Translations under genes and position numbers: made by a program
Part shown: positions 35,449 to 43,670 of the stretch, piece after piece
How positions within the stretch are numbered: the first letter of the stretch is position 1
Layout of the letters: each line of letters opens with the position of its first letter
DNA from: Deltaproteobacteria bacterium
GTDB lineage: Bacteria > Desulfobacterota > JADFVX01
Length of the DNA: 60,299 nt
Assembly (NCBI GenBank): GCA_029860075.1
Contig: JAOUBX010000022.1
Coordinates: 1-60,299, forward strand
Direction: 5' to 3'
Notes under the pieces: generated by a model
The model's database searches: none
Told to the model about the DNA's origin: nothing
The model's input: the letters and a program-made list of their open reading frames with translations, nothing else

Positions 35449-36462
35449 TCAATGAATCAACACCTTCCCCCTTTTAAGTGAAAAATCCTTTCTTATTGAA
35501 AAGTTTAAACGAGGGAAGTCTGCACTGAGTCTCTTTATATTCATATTTCGCTGTCCCCTGAATGCCGACTCATCAGAAGGGGATATTGAAAAAGAAATAT
35601 CTTTATTCCCGTAAGATGCTTTTGCAAGAAGAGACCTGGCTTTTTTCATAAAAATGGCCGACTCAACCATCTCTCCGAAAGAGGGATGGTAAGGACCTGA
35701 AAGAAGCGATTTTTCAAGGCTTTCTTCTGCCTGAAGACCGATCCTGATAACATCAATATTCCTTGCTCTAAACAGCTCCACCATATCTGCACAGAGAGGA
35801 AGGGCTTCTTCCATGGTTAGCGGTCTATAGCTCCCTTCCTGAAATTTCTTTTCCAACTCCGTCCCCCTGATGACAAGAGCCGGATAAATCCTGACCAGTT
35901 CAGCGCCGAGATCTGCAACCTTGAATGCACTTTTCATCGACCTTTCATAACTGTCGCCAGGTAGCCCGGGCATGAGTTGACAGCCCAGCGTGAAGCCGTA
36001 CTCCCTAATCAGCCTGGCCGCACTTTCCGTATCCGCTGAACTGTGCCCCCTCCCCGAGGACCGCAGTACCTCATCATCCATAGACTGAACACCCAGCTCT
36101 ACCGTCGCTGCACCATATTTCTTAAGAAGCTTAAGACCTTCTTCATCGATAGCATCGGGCCTTGTTGATACTCTGACGGCATCAATTTCACCATTATCGA
36201 TAAAGGGCTTTACTTGACCAAGCATATGCTCCTGCATGGCCAGAGGAAGCGCAGTAAAGGTGCCGCCATAGAAGGCAACTTCTCGCCTCCCCTCCCCTTG
36301 CCAGCTTTCGAGATAGGAAGAAATTTCCGACTTAATTTCATCTCCTTCAGCCATGCCGCCATCCTGCCCGGAAATGCTGTTCTGATCGCAAAAGACGCAC
36401 CGTTCAGGGCACCCTCTGTGGTTCACATAGAAGGGAGCAATAAACATCTTTTTTCTAGCCAT
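35449..36462 (-). CDS. Radical SAM protein, Elp3-like
   Basis: Protein of 337 residues with FIAPFYVNHRGCPERCVFCDQ near the start: cysteines in a C-x3-C-x2-C pattern bind the 4Fe-4S cluster. AFYGGTFTALP and ELGVQSMDDEVL are typical of the Elp3/coproporphyrinogen oxidase-like branch. It lacks an acetyltransferase tail, so it is not full-length Elp3. It overlaps the end of rnc by 8 bases, so the two are cotranslated. This protein is commonly found next to rnc in deltaproteobacteria, in my recollection. The reaction is unknown. Confidence 0.85.
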   Translation of the reverse strand: MARKKMFIAPFYVNHRGCPERCVFCDQNSISGQDGGMAEGDEIKSEISSYLESWQGEGRREVAFYGGTFTALPLAMQEHMLGQVKPFIDNGEIDAVRVSTRPDAIDEEGLKLLKKYGAATVELGVQSMDDEVLRSSGRGHSSADTESAARLIREYGFTLGCQLMPGLPGDSYERSMKSAFKVADLGAELVRIYPALVIRGTELEKKFQEGSYRPLTMEEALPLCADMVELFRARNIDVIRIGLQAEESLEKSLLSGPYHPSFGEMVESAIFMKKARSLLAKASYGNKDISFSISPSDESAFRGQRNMNIKRLSADFPRLNFSIRKDFSLKRGKVLIH

Positions 36463-37150
36463 GATCTGCTGCCTCTTTAAGCGCCCTTCTGGCTGCCATC
36501 TGCTCAGCCTCTTTTATACTTTTTCCTCTCCCTCTGGCAACCGGTTTTCCTTCAATATGTAAAACTACCTCAAAGGTCTTGTCATGATCAGGGCCAGACT
36601 CCGAGGCAACTTCATAGGCAATGGGCCCTCTTTTCTCCTTCTGGCAGAGTTCCTGAAGTTCCGATTTGAAATCGGCAAAATGAAGGGGTGATTTGATGAG
36701 AGGAATAAATATTTCTTCAATAACTTCTTTAGCTTTTTCAAGCCCGCCATCAAGATAGAGTGCTGCCACAAGGGCCTCAAAGGTATCTGCCAGGAGTGAA
36801 CTTTTGTCTCTGCCTCCACTCAGGAGTTCCCCCTTGCCGAGAAGAATATATTCTCCCAGTCCTATTTCTCTGGCAATGGCAGCCAGACTCTCTTCTCGTA
36901 CGATGGAGGCCCTTTTTTTCGAAAGAGGACCCTCCTTTAAATCAGGAAAAAGAGTATAAAGAATTTCTGAAATAACGAGGTCAAGAACGGCATCACCAAG
37001 GAATTCAAGCCTTTCATTATCCCCTACATTGAGCGTTTTATTCTCATTAACAAAAGATTTGTGAGTTAAGGCATGCCTGAGCAAACTCTCACTGGAAAAT
37101 TGAAACCCTATCCTTGCCTGAAGGCCCGATAAATGAGGCAGGTCTGTCAT
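36455..37150 (-). CDS. rnc: Ribonuclease III
   Basis: Double-strand-specific endoribonuclease of 231 residues for rRNA and mRNA processing. The signature DNERLEFLGDAVLDLV (44-59) contains the catalytic acidic residues, and DTFEALVAALYLDGG holds the later Asp/Glu pair. A C-terminal double-stranded-RNA-binding domain spans about 158-228 (KSELQELCQKEKRG and ending in a lysine- and alanine-rich helix). It overlaps the radical SAM gene downstream. The gap of 39 bases from nadC upstream has no terminator. Confidence 0.96.
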   Translation of the reverse strand: MTDLPHLSGLQARIGFQFSSESLLRHALTHKSFVNENKTLNVGDNERLEFLGDAVLDLVISEILYTLFPDLKEGPLSKKRASIVREESLAAIAREIGLGEYILLGKGELLSGGRDKSSLLADTFEALVAALYLDGGLEKAKEVIEEIFIPLIKSPLHFADFKSELQELCQKEKRGPIAYEVASESGPDHDKTFEVVLHIEGKPVARGRGKSIKEAEQMAARRALKEAADHG

Positions 37151-37189
37151 AAAAACTCCTGAAGAAATAAATAAGAGAAGATAGTTGAT

Positions 37190-38023
37190 TTACCTCGCCT
37201 GTTCAATCCTCATACTCACATCAACAGCGGTAGCCGAATGGGTCAGGGCACCTACCGATATGATATCGACTCCCGTAAAAGCCACATCTGAAATATTATC
37301 GAGTGTAATATTACCTGATGCTTCAACGAGAGCCCTCCCTGCAATCAACCTTACGGCCTCCCGCATGTCATCAATATTCATGTTATCGAGCATAATAATG
37401 TCGGCGCCGGCATCAACGGCATCTCTTACCCCATTAAGGTCCGGCACCTCTACCTCTACCTTAATGGTATGAGGCGCTTCCATCTTTGCTCTCGATACAG
37501 CTTCCCTTATTCCGCCACAGGCAGCAATGTGATTATCCTTAATCAGTATACCATCGTAAAGCCCCATGCGGTGATTGGAACCGCCTCCGACCTTGACGGC
37601 ATACTTTTCAAGTGCCCTCAATCCCGGCGTGGTTTTCCTCGTATCAGCCACCCTTGCCCTGCTCCCCCTGATCTTTTCTGTGTATTGCAACGTCAATGTG
37701 GCAATTCCTGAAAGCCTCTGTATAAAGTTAAGGGCCGTCCTTTCGGCAATCATAAGATCAGCAACGTCACCGGTCATTTCGGCAAGGGTATCGCCCTTTT
37801 CCACTTTGTCTCCATCTCGCTTCATGCTCCTGAAAATAATGGTGGAATTGACCGATTCAAAAACCTCCCTTGCCACGTCGATGCCGGCAAGGGTAAAGGA
37901 TTCCTTGGCCTTAATAAAGCCAGAGACGACCTTACGATCCCTGAATAGAACAGCTGAGGTCACATCCCTGCTACCCAGGTCTTCGGCCAGAGCCCACTCT
38001 ATGATTCTTCTTATTTCAGACAT
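37190..38023 (-). CDS. nadC: Nicotinate-nucleotide pyrophosphorylase (carboxylating), quinolinate phosphoribosyltransferase
   Basis: Enzyme of 277 residues that converts quinolinate and PRPP to nicotinate mononucleotide in NAD synthesis. It shows ALAEDLGSRDVTSA at the start, ERTALNFIQRLSGIAT, the DTRKTTPGLRALEKYAVKVG signature, KDNHI, and a C-terminal EASGNITLDN with the VGALTHSATAVDVSM end. Family length is normal. Its start overlaps the end of valS by 13 bases, so translation is coupled. Confidence 0.96.
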   Translation of the reverse strand: MSEIRRIIEWALAEDLGSRDVTSAVLFRDRKVVSGFIKAKESFTLAGIDVAREVFESVNSTIIFRSMKRDGDKVEKGDTLAEMTGDVADLMIAERTALNFIQRLSGIATLTLQYTEKIRGSRARVADTRKTTPGLRALEKYAVKVGGGSNHRMGLYDGILIKDNHIAACGGIREAVSRAKMEAPHTIKVEVEVPDLNGVRDAVDAGADIIMLDNMNIDDMREAVRLIAGRALVEASGNITLDNISDVAFTGVDIISVGALTHSATAVDVSMRIEQAR

Positions 38024-40665
38024 TTGATCCTCTCAAGTGATGCTTCGAGCTTTTCTTTCGCCTCTTTCATGTCATCATACTTTGCCTTGTCCTTTTCCAC
38101 AACATGGGCGGGGGCTCTCGCTATGAAATCCTTATTGGCAAGCTTTTTGGCAAGAAAGCTTATATCCTTCTCTACCTTGACGATCTCTTTTTCCAGCCTC
38201 TTTTCTTCTTCCTCGAAATCAACGAGTCCCTTAAGCGGAAGATAAACCTCTAAATCACCGACGACAGACATGGCAGCGCCCTGCGGAGCATGACCATCGG
38301 TAAAAGAAGACGATGCGAGCCGTGCGAGCCCTTCAATGAGGCTTAAGCTACCCTTGACCGTTTCTATTGACTCGCTGCTTCCGCCTCTAACAATGAGTTC
38401 AACCATGGTTCCCGGCGCTACCCCCATCTCTCCCTTTATATTTCTTACCGCCTTAATGACACCCATAACAAGCTCCATGTCACCTTCCAGCTTTTCAGCA
38501 ATCAAGGATGGCTCCGTAAGGGGGAAAGCGCTTTTCATGATTGATTCTTCTTTACCGGTTATATAGCTGTAGAGTTCCTCTGTCAGGAAAGGCATAAAAG
38601 GGTGAAGAATCTGGTAAGAGTTAGTCATCACTCTTGCCAGAACCGCCTGGACAACCTTCTTCCGCTCTTCACCCTCCTTGCCATAAAGAGCAGGTTTGAT
38701 CATTTCTATATACCAGTCACAGAGTTCATGCCAGACAAACTGGTAAATACTGCTTGCCGCATCATTGAACCTGTAGGCATCAATATACCTTGTTACCGAT
38801 TCGACAGTCCTGTTAAGCCTGGAAATAATCCACCGGTCCGGCAGTTGGAGTTTCTCTGAAGGCGGCAGTTGAAGCCCGTCTCCCTCATAGCCCTTAAGAT
38901 TCATGAGAGCAAATCGGGAAGCATTCCAGATCTTGTTTACAAAGTTCCTGTAGCCTTCAATCCTGTCTTCAGAAAGTCTCACATCCCGCCCCTGGGCTGC
39001 AAAGGCCGCCAGGGTAAATCTGAAGGCGTCGGTACCGAACTTTTCTATCATGAGAAGGGGATCGATAACGTTCCCCTTCGATTTACTCATCTTCCGTCCC
39101 TGAGCGTCTCGAACAAGGGCATGGATGTAAACGTCTTTAAAGGGCACGTCATTCATAAACTTAAGACCCATCATCATCATTCTTGCCACCCAGAAAAAGA
39201 GGATATCAAAACCGGTAACAAGAAGCGACGTAGAGTAAAAGAGCTTCAACTCCTTCGTATCATCGGGCCATCCCATGGTAGTAAAAGGCCAGAGGGATGA
39301 AGAAAACCATGTATCGAGAACATCCAGGTCCTGCTCAAGCGCCTTATTGCCGCAGGAGGGGCAACAGTCGGGCCTCTCAACAGCAACAACGGTCTCACCA
39401 CATTCACAATACCAGGCCGGAATCCTGTGCCCCCACCATATCTGCCTCGATATGCACCAATCCTTGATATTTTCCATCCACTCAAAATAGGTTTTCTCCC
39501 ACTGCCTTGGAACAATCCTCGTTCTGCCATCTCTGACAGCTTCCATGGCTGGTTCTGCCAGGGTCTTTACCTTAACAAACCATTGCTTTGAGATCATAGG
39601 CTCTACCGTCGTGCTACAGCGATAGCAATGACCCACACTATGATCATGATCCTCTATATTGACAAAATAACCACCGGATTTAAGATCGTTAATAACTGCT
39701 TCCCTGCACTCATAACGGTCCATACCGTTATATTTACCGGCAAGTTCATTCATCTTCCCATCCCTCTCCATGACAGAGATAACATCGAGTGAATGCCTCA
39801 AGCCAATCTCGAAGTCGTTAAAATCATGGCCCGGCGTAATCTTTAGAGAGCCCGTTCCAAAATTCATATCTACGTGGCTGTCTCCAATAACGGGAATCGT
39901 ACGATCAGTGAGAGGAAGAAGTACTTCTTTACCGATAAGGTCCTTAAATCGTTCATCTTCGGGATTAACGGCAACAGCCGTATCGCCAAGCATGGTTTCA
40001 GGTCTAGTCGTAGCTACAATAAGCTCACTGCTGCCATCCTTGAAAGGATATTTTATGTGATAGAGATGCCCCTTATGGTCTTCATGTTCAACTTCCAGAT
40101 CAGAAAGCGCCGTCGTACATCTTGGGCACCAGTTGATAATATAATCCCCTTTATAAATGAGTCCTTCCTCATAGAGTCTGACGAAAACCTGTCGAACAGC
40201 CTTTGAAAGGCCTTCATCCATGGTAAAGCGCTCCCTGCTCCAATCACAGGAGGCGCCAAGCCTTTTGAGTTGATTTACAATAACACCACCATACTCTTCT
40301 TTCCATTCCCAGACACGCTTGACGAATAGCTCTCTTCCCAGAGATTCTTTCACCGTCTCCTGCAGGGCGAGCTGTTTTTCAACAACATTTTGAGTAGCAA
40401 TACCGGCATGATCCGTACCGGGAAGCCATAATACATTATAACCCTGCATTCTTTTAATCCTGGCCATAATATCCTGCAAGGTATTATTCAGGGCATGTCC
40501 CATATGCAGCGAACCGGTCACATTAGGCGGCGGGATAACAATGGAATAACCTTCCTTATCGCTATTCTCATCTGCCCTGAAATCCTGGTTATCAATCCAC
40601 TTCTTGTACCACTTTTCCTCAATTTCTTCGGGCTCATAAGCCTTGGCAAGCTCTTTTTCCAACAT
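38011..40665 (-). CDS. valS: Valyl-tRNA synthetase
   Basis: Class I aminoacyl-tRNA synthetase of 884 residues. The HIGH motif is HMGH (54-57) after PPPNVTGSL, and the KMSKS motif occurs as GRKMSKSKGNV. An editing domain lies between, with TTRPETMLGDTAVAVNP. A C-terminal tRNA-binding coiled coil is seen in EEEEKRLEKEIVKVEKD. I chose ATG 40665: GGAG is nine bases ahead. A TTG at 40680 would add five residues and would consume that ribosome site. No upstream T-box-like leader is visible. Confidence 0.97.
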   Translation of the reverse strand: MLEKELAKAYEPEEIEEKWYKKWIDNQDFRADENSDKEGYSIVIPPPNVTGSLHMGHALNNTLQDIMARIKRMQGYNVLWLPGTDHAGIATQNVVEKQLALQETVKESLGRELFVKRVWEWKEEYGGVIVNQLKRLGASCDWSRERFTMDEGLSKAVRQVFVRLYEEGLIYKGDYIINWCPRCTTALSDLEVEHEDHKGHLYHIKYPFKDGSSELIVATTRPETMLGDTAVAVNPEDERFKDLIGKEVLLPLTDRTIPVIGDSHVDMNFGTGSLKITPGHDFNDFEIGLRHSLDVISVMERDGKMNELAGKYNGMDRYECREAVINDLKSGGYFVNIEDHDHSVGHCYRCSTTVEPMISKQWFVKVKTLAEPAMEAVRDGRTRIVPRQWEKTYFEWMENIKDWCISRQIWWGHRIPAWYCECGETVVAVERPDCCPSCGNKALEQDLDVLDTWFSSSLWPFTTMGWPDDTKELKLFYSTSLLVTGFDILFFWVARMMMMGLKFMNDVPFKDVYIHALVRDAQGRKMSKSKGNVIDPLLMIEKFGTDAFRFTLAAFAAQGRDVRLSEDRIEGYRNFVNKIWNASRFALMNLKGYEGDGLQLPPSEKLQLPDRWIISRLNRTVESVTRYIDAYRFNDAASSIYQFVWHELCDWYIEMIKPALYGKEGEERKKVVQAVLARVMTNSYQILHPFMPFLTEELYSYITGKEESIMKSAFPLTEPSLIAEKLEGDMELVMGVIKAVRNIKGEMGVAPGTMVELIVRGGSSESIETVKGSLSLIEGLARLASSSFTDGHAPQGAAMSVVGDLEVYLPLKGLVDFEEEEKRLEKEIVKVEKDISFLAKKLANKDFIARAPAHVVEKDKAKYDDMKEAKEKLEASLERIKCLK

Positions 40666-40705
40666 GAAAAATTTCTCCAAACAATGTTAAAATATCTAAA
40701 TTGAA

Positions 40706-40735
40706 AAAGGGAGATTATTAGGATAATCTCCCTTT
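40706..40735 (-). terminator. Intrinsic terminator after the extended-receiver gene
   Basis: A perfect inverted repeat of 13 bases (arms 40706-40718 and 40723-40735, core GGGAGATTAT) with a four-base loop is followed on the minus strand by a T-run. It lies between the end of the receiver gene (40772) and valS (start 40665), so it should separate the two transcripts. Confidence 0.85.
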
Positions 40736-40771
40736 AGTTCCAGAGGTAACTTTCTGAGATAGTTCCGTCTT

Positions 40772-41971
40772 TTATTCGCCCTTAAGTCGCTTAATTTCCT
40801 CTTTGATCAGTGTTTCAGCTAATTCAGGCACAACTTCCCAGGCAATTTTTTCTATAATTTCTCTGGCTACTTTAGAAACAAGCTCATTCATCTGGTCTTC
40901 TGAAAGCTGTGGGGCAACAGCCGCTGCGCCTGCTTTTGCAAGCGGTTCTTCCGGGGCTGGAGCTTCTACGGCAACAGCTTCAGGCACGACCTCTTCAACA
41001 GGGGCTTGAGGCTGTACCGGTACTGTTTCAACTTTTTCCTCAAATTCAAAGGTCTCTTCCGAAACCGGCGCAGCTGCTTCAGTTGCTTGTTCCGGTGCAG
41101 CAGGCGCGGCAACCTCTTCCTCAAAACCAAATTCAGCAAACTCCTCCTCGGCTGATACAGGCGCCTCTACAGCAGGCGCCTCTACAGCAGGGGCTTCAAC
41201 AACAGGTTCAGGAACCGCTTCAGGAGCCTCCTCTTCACTAAAATCGATCCCCCCCCATAATTCTTCATCGGAAACGGTTTCTTCCTCAACAACAGGTTCA
41301 ACTACAGGCTCAGGTACGGCCGGAGGCTGAGCCTCTTCAGAGACGCCACCGAAATCCGCAAATTCCTCATCACTCCAAATCTCTTCTTCTGCTCCTTCCT
41401 GAACCGGCTCGGCAGGAGACGGTGCAGGAGCTTCCTTGACAGCAGCTTCTTCCGTCATATCCCAGAGTTCTTCTTCCCCAAGTTCAACAATCCCTTCCTC
41501 AGCTTCCGCTTCCGGAAGTGGAGCAGCAGGAACTTCGACAGGGACTGCTTCTTCAGTTACAGGCGGAGCTTGTGTTACCGCAGCTTGTACCGGTGCGCCG
41601 CCAGCTCTTTCCAGATGATCTTTTACTTTATCTATCAGTGTCTGTGATTCGAAAGGCTTTGTAATACTATCATCGGCGCCGACCTCTTTACTTTTTGCCT
41701 CATCAAAAGGCTCAAAAGTTCCCGTTAGAAGTATTACAGGAGTGGAAGAAAGGGCTGAATCAGCCTTGATTTCCTGGCAAACCTGATATCCATCCTTTTC
41801 AGGCATAACAACATCTGCAAGCACAAGGTCAGGCTTAATCTCTTTCGCCTTTGTTACGGCATCAGCGCCATTGTCAACTACCGTCAATTCGTAATCTTCA
41901 TTGGCAAAGGTAATACCTATGACCTTTTGAATCGTTATACTGTCATCTGCAAGTAGAAGTTTTCTTGCCAT
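40772..41971 (-). CDS. Response regulator receiver with long Ala/Pro/Glu-rich tail
   Basis: Protein of 399 residues. Residues 1-120 are a CheY-type receiver: acidic D9-D10, phosphorylation site D53 in LVLADVVMPEKDG, T83 in LLTGT and K105 in SITKPF. Residues about 125-345 are low-complexity, rich in Ala, Pro, Val and Glu, with repeated short units (VEAPAVEAPAVEAP and EEEFAEFGFEEE types) that should be disordered and acidic. A conserved-looking helical end follows (QMNELVSKVAREIIEKIAWEVVPELAETLIKEEIKRL). There is no DNA-binding domain, so output is probably by protein contacts. It lies next to two CheW-like genes. Confidence 0.85.
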   Translation of the reverse strand: MARKLLLADDSITIQKVIGITFANEDYELTVVDNGADAVTKAKEIKPDLVLADVVMPEKDGYQVCQEIKADSALSSTPVILLTGTFEPFDEAKSKEVGADDSITKPFESQTLIDKVKDHLERAGGAPVQAAVTQAPPVTEEAVPVEVPAAPLPEAEAEEGIVELGEEELWDMTEEAAVKEAPAPSPAEPVQEGAEEEIWSDEEFADFGGVSEEAQPPAVPEPVVEPVVEEETVSDEELWGGIDFSEEEAPEAVPEPVVEAPAVEAPAVEAPVSAEEEFAEFGFEEEVAAPAAPEQATEAAAPVSEETFEFEEKVETVPVQPQAPVEEVVPEAVAVEAPAPEEPLAKAGAAAVAPQLSEDQMNELVSKVAREIIEKIAWEVVPELAETLIKEEIKRLKGE

Positions 41972-42038
41972 TCATAACCTCCGGGTAACAATAATTAATT
42001 TCTATCTGCAATTTACCTTACAATTTGCTGAATGCGAC

Positions 42039-42458
42039 TTATTGTACAATTTTTTCTGCATTAAGAATATAGACCTCTTCCCCACTCCACGATGTCTTAT
42101 GATCTACTCCTTTGATGCCTTCTGTACTCTCACCCAGTGCAGATCTATCAATCCTCGTCACAGTCACGACATTTCCGATCTTAAAAGCAATATCAATTCC
42201 TTGTACATTATGAACAGCAATCAGGTTTTCCGTAGATACCTTTTTCCCTTTAATTCCCATAGCAAGAGGCAGATTAAAAAAAGGAATGGGCTTTTCGTCA
42301 AATTTGACCAAACCTTCAAAATAGTCTCTTGCAAGAGGAACTTTTTGTACAAATTCGTAATGTAAAATCCGCTTAACTAACGCGATATTGGTTGCTATCA
42401 GTTTATCGGCAACCCTGAAGATCAGATATTGCTGATCTAAGGCATATTCGATATTCAT
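42039..42458 (-). CDS. CheW-like domain protein
   Basis: Protein of 139 residues that is one CheW domain: YLIFRVADKLIATNIALVKRIL, then VPLARDYFEGLVKFDEKPIPFFNLPLAMG, and a C-terminal GVDHKTSWSGEEVYILNAEKI. CheW domains tie receptors to CheA kinases. Its ATG overlaps the stop of the upstream CheW-like gene as ATGA, so the pair is translationally coupled. No CheA or receptor gene is in the window. Confidence 0.8.
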   Translation of the reverse strand: MNIEYALDQQYLIFRVADKLIATNIALVKRILHYEFVQKVPLARDYFEGLVKFDEKPIPFFNLPLAMGIKGKKVSTENLIAVHNVQGIDIAFKIGNVVTVTRIDRSALGESTEGIKGVDHKTSWSGEEVYILNAEKIVQ

Positions 42459-42916
42459 GACTTACTTTGACCATCTCTTGAAATCTTGATGATGGTTTCC
42501 TTACTGTAAATGCCAGGCAAATTCATATGGAGAACAAATTCACCATTCCAGTCATGTATGAAGGTAAAAGCATTTTTATCCCTCAGTATCATTTGGGGGA
42601 AAGGAAAAAATGCACTGCCTGCTTCAAAAACACCTTCCACGGAATCGATAGGAATGGCAAGAATTTCATTCCAGACTCTAACAACGGCAGCTGTTTCGTA
42701 AACGCTCTTCGCATCTTCCGTTAAAGAAAGTCTTTTCTTTATGTCTACCAGCGGTATTTCACTGCCCCTGAACTCAACTTTTCCTATGCACTCTTCCCCT
42801 TGAGACTTTGAAGAAAGATCCAAATTTTCCGTTACTTCAATAAGATCCTTAATATTTATGGAAAATTTACATCCATCAATAGAAACAATTAAAATGAGTT
42901 CTTTTCCTGAAGACAT
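42455..42916 (-). CDS. CheW-like domain protein
   Basis: Protein of 153 residues with CheW features: ELILIVSIDGCKFSINIKDLIEV, then GKVEFRGSEIPLVDIKKRLSL, then AAVVRVWNEILAIPIDSVEGVFEAGS. It is diverged from its downstream partner, with which it overlaps by 4 bases. Upstream on the minus strand a TATAAT hexamer is seen near 42968-42973 but without a good -35 box at standard distance, so the promoter is not assigned. The pair with a stand-alone receiver suggests a chemosensory-like regulatory module other than classic chemotaxis. Confidence 0.75.
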   Translation of the reverse strand: MSSGKELILIVSIDGCKFSINIKDLIEVTENLDLSSKSQGEECIGKVEFRGSEIPLVDIKKRLSLTEDAKSVYETAAVVRVWNEILAIPIDSVEGVFEAGSAFFPFPQMILRDKNAFTFIHDWNGEFVLHMNLPGIYSKETIIKISRDGQSKS

Positions 42917-43011
42917 ACCTATTCATTTTCAATTTGGGGGCACTCATCCCTAGTGTGAACGCTACTAAATTATACTAATAATGTCAAGTATTTTTGAAAA
43001 TTCAGGCAATA

Positions 43012-43041
43012 AAAAAGCCCCCCTGTTCAGGGGGGCTTTTT
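43012..43041. terminator. Bidirectional intrinsic terminator
   Basis: GCCCCCC and GGGGGGC arms (43017-43023 and 43030-43036) close a six-base loop and are flanked by A5 on the left and T5 on the right, so it works on both strands. On the minus strand it ends the hup-tRNA-Val-tRNA-Asp transcript before the CheW-like genes. Confidence 0.92.
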
Positions 43042-43048
43042 AAATTTC

Positions 43049-43125
43049 TGGCGGGGCCGACGGGACTCGAACCCGCGCCCTCCGGCGTGACAGGCCGGCG
43101 TTATAACCAACTTAACTACGGCCCC
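43049..43125 (-). tRNA. tRNA-Asp (anticodon GTC)
   Basis: Cloverleaf on the minus strand with acceptor stem GGGGCCG / CGGCCCC, anticodon stem-loop GGCCT-GTC-AC, T-arm GGGTTCGAGTCCC and encoded CCA at 43049-43051. It follows tRNA-Val by 19 bases and precedes the strong terminator at 43012-43041. Confidence 0.97.
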
Positions 43126-43144
43126 AGAAATTCCTTATTCTATT

Positions 43145-43220
43145 TGGTGGGCGGAACAGGGTTCGAACCTGTGACCCTCGGCTTGTAAGGCCGATGCTCT
43201 CCCAGCTGAGCTATCCGCCC
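43145..43220 (-). tRNA. tRNA-Val (anticodon TAC)
   Basis: Minus-strand cloverleaf with acceptor GGGCGGA / TCCGCCC, D-arm AGCTCAGCTGGGAGAGC, anticodon loop CTTACAA, T-arm AGGTTCGAACCT and encoded CCA (43145-43147). It begins only 21 bases after the hup stop, with no promoter or terminator between, so it is probably cut from the hup transcript. Confidence 0.97.
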
Positions 43221-43241
43221 CTTAAGTCTGATACAAACTGC

Positions 43242-43514
43242 TTATTTTACCGCATCTTTAAGAGATTTGCCCGCTTTGAACCTGGGAACCCTTGATGCTT
43301 TAATTTGAATTTCCTGACCGGTCTGAGGATTTCTACCTTTTCTGGCAGCTCTATTCGATACGTCAAATGTACCAAAACCTACCAGACTTACCTTGTCACC
43401 CTTTTTGAGCGCACCGGTAATTCCATCAACAAAAGCTTTTACTGCTTTTTCAGCAGCAGCCTTTGAAATATCCGTATCCGCCGCTATCTTGTTTACTAAA
43501 TCCACTTTTGTCAC
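43242..43514 (-). CDS. hup: HU family DNA-binding protein
   Basis: Histone-like protein of 90 residues. It begins [20 protein letters not shown] and contains the HU signature [21 protein letters not shown] with the DNA-intercalating proline in NPQTG, and ends KSLKDAVK. The start is GTG at 43514 with AGGAGGT ahead of it. It bends DNA and compacts the nucleoid. It lies downstream of lon on the same strand, as often seen, and has its own promoter at 43594-43622. Confidence 0.97.
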   Translation of the reverse strand: MTKVDLVNKIAADTDISKAAAEKAVKAFVDGITGALKKGDKVSLVGFGTFDVSNRAARKGRNPQTGQEIQIKASRVPRFKAGKSLKDAVK

Positions 43515-43593
43515 AACAACACCTCCTGAGTTAATTTATTCATTATTAAATTAGTGCCTAAAGTCCACTACAGTTGACAACGAAACGGTGGTA

Positions 43594-43622
43594 AATCTAA
43601 CAGCTTCCCCCCTGAGTGTCAA
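43594..43622 (-). promoter_or_regulatory. Sigma-70 type promoter of hup and the downstream tRNAs
   Basis: On the minus strand TTGACA (43617-43622), a 17-base spacer and TAGATT (43594-43599) form a near-consensus promoter. It points at hup, about 75 bases from the GTG start. Confidence 0.75.
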
Positions 43623-43670
43623 GAAAATTCTATCTCTCTATTAAAAAATATTAGTTCAAGAATAGACGAT

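Noticed and set aside
38024..40204. Many open frames of 60-143 codons opposite valS
   Set aside because: They are shadows of the valS reading frame, without ribosome sites or family resemblance.
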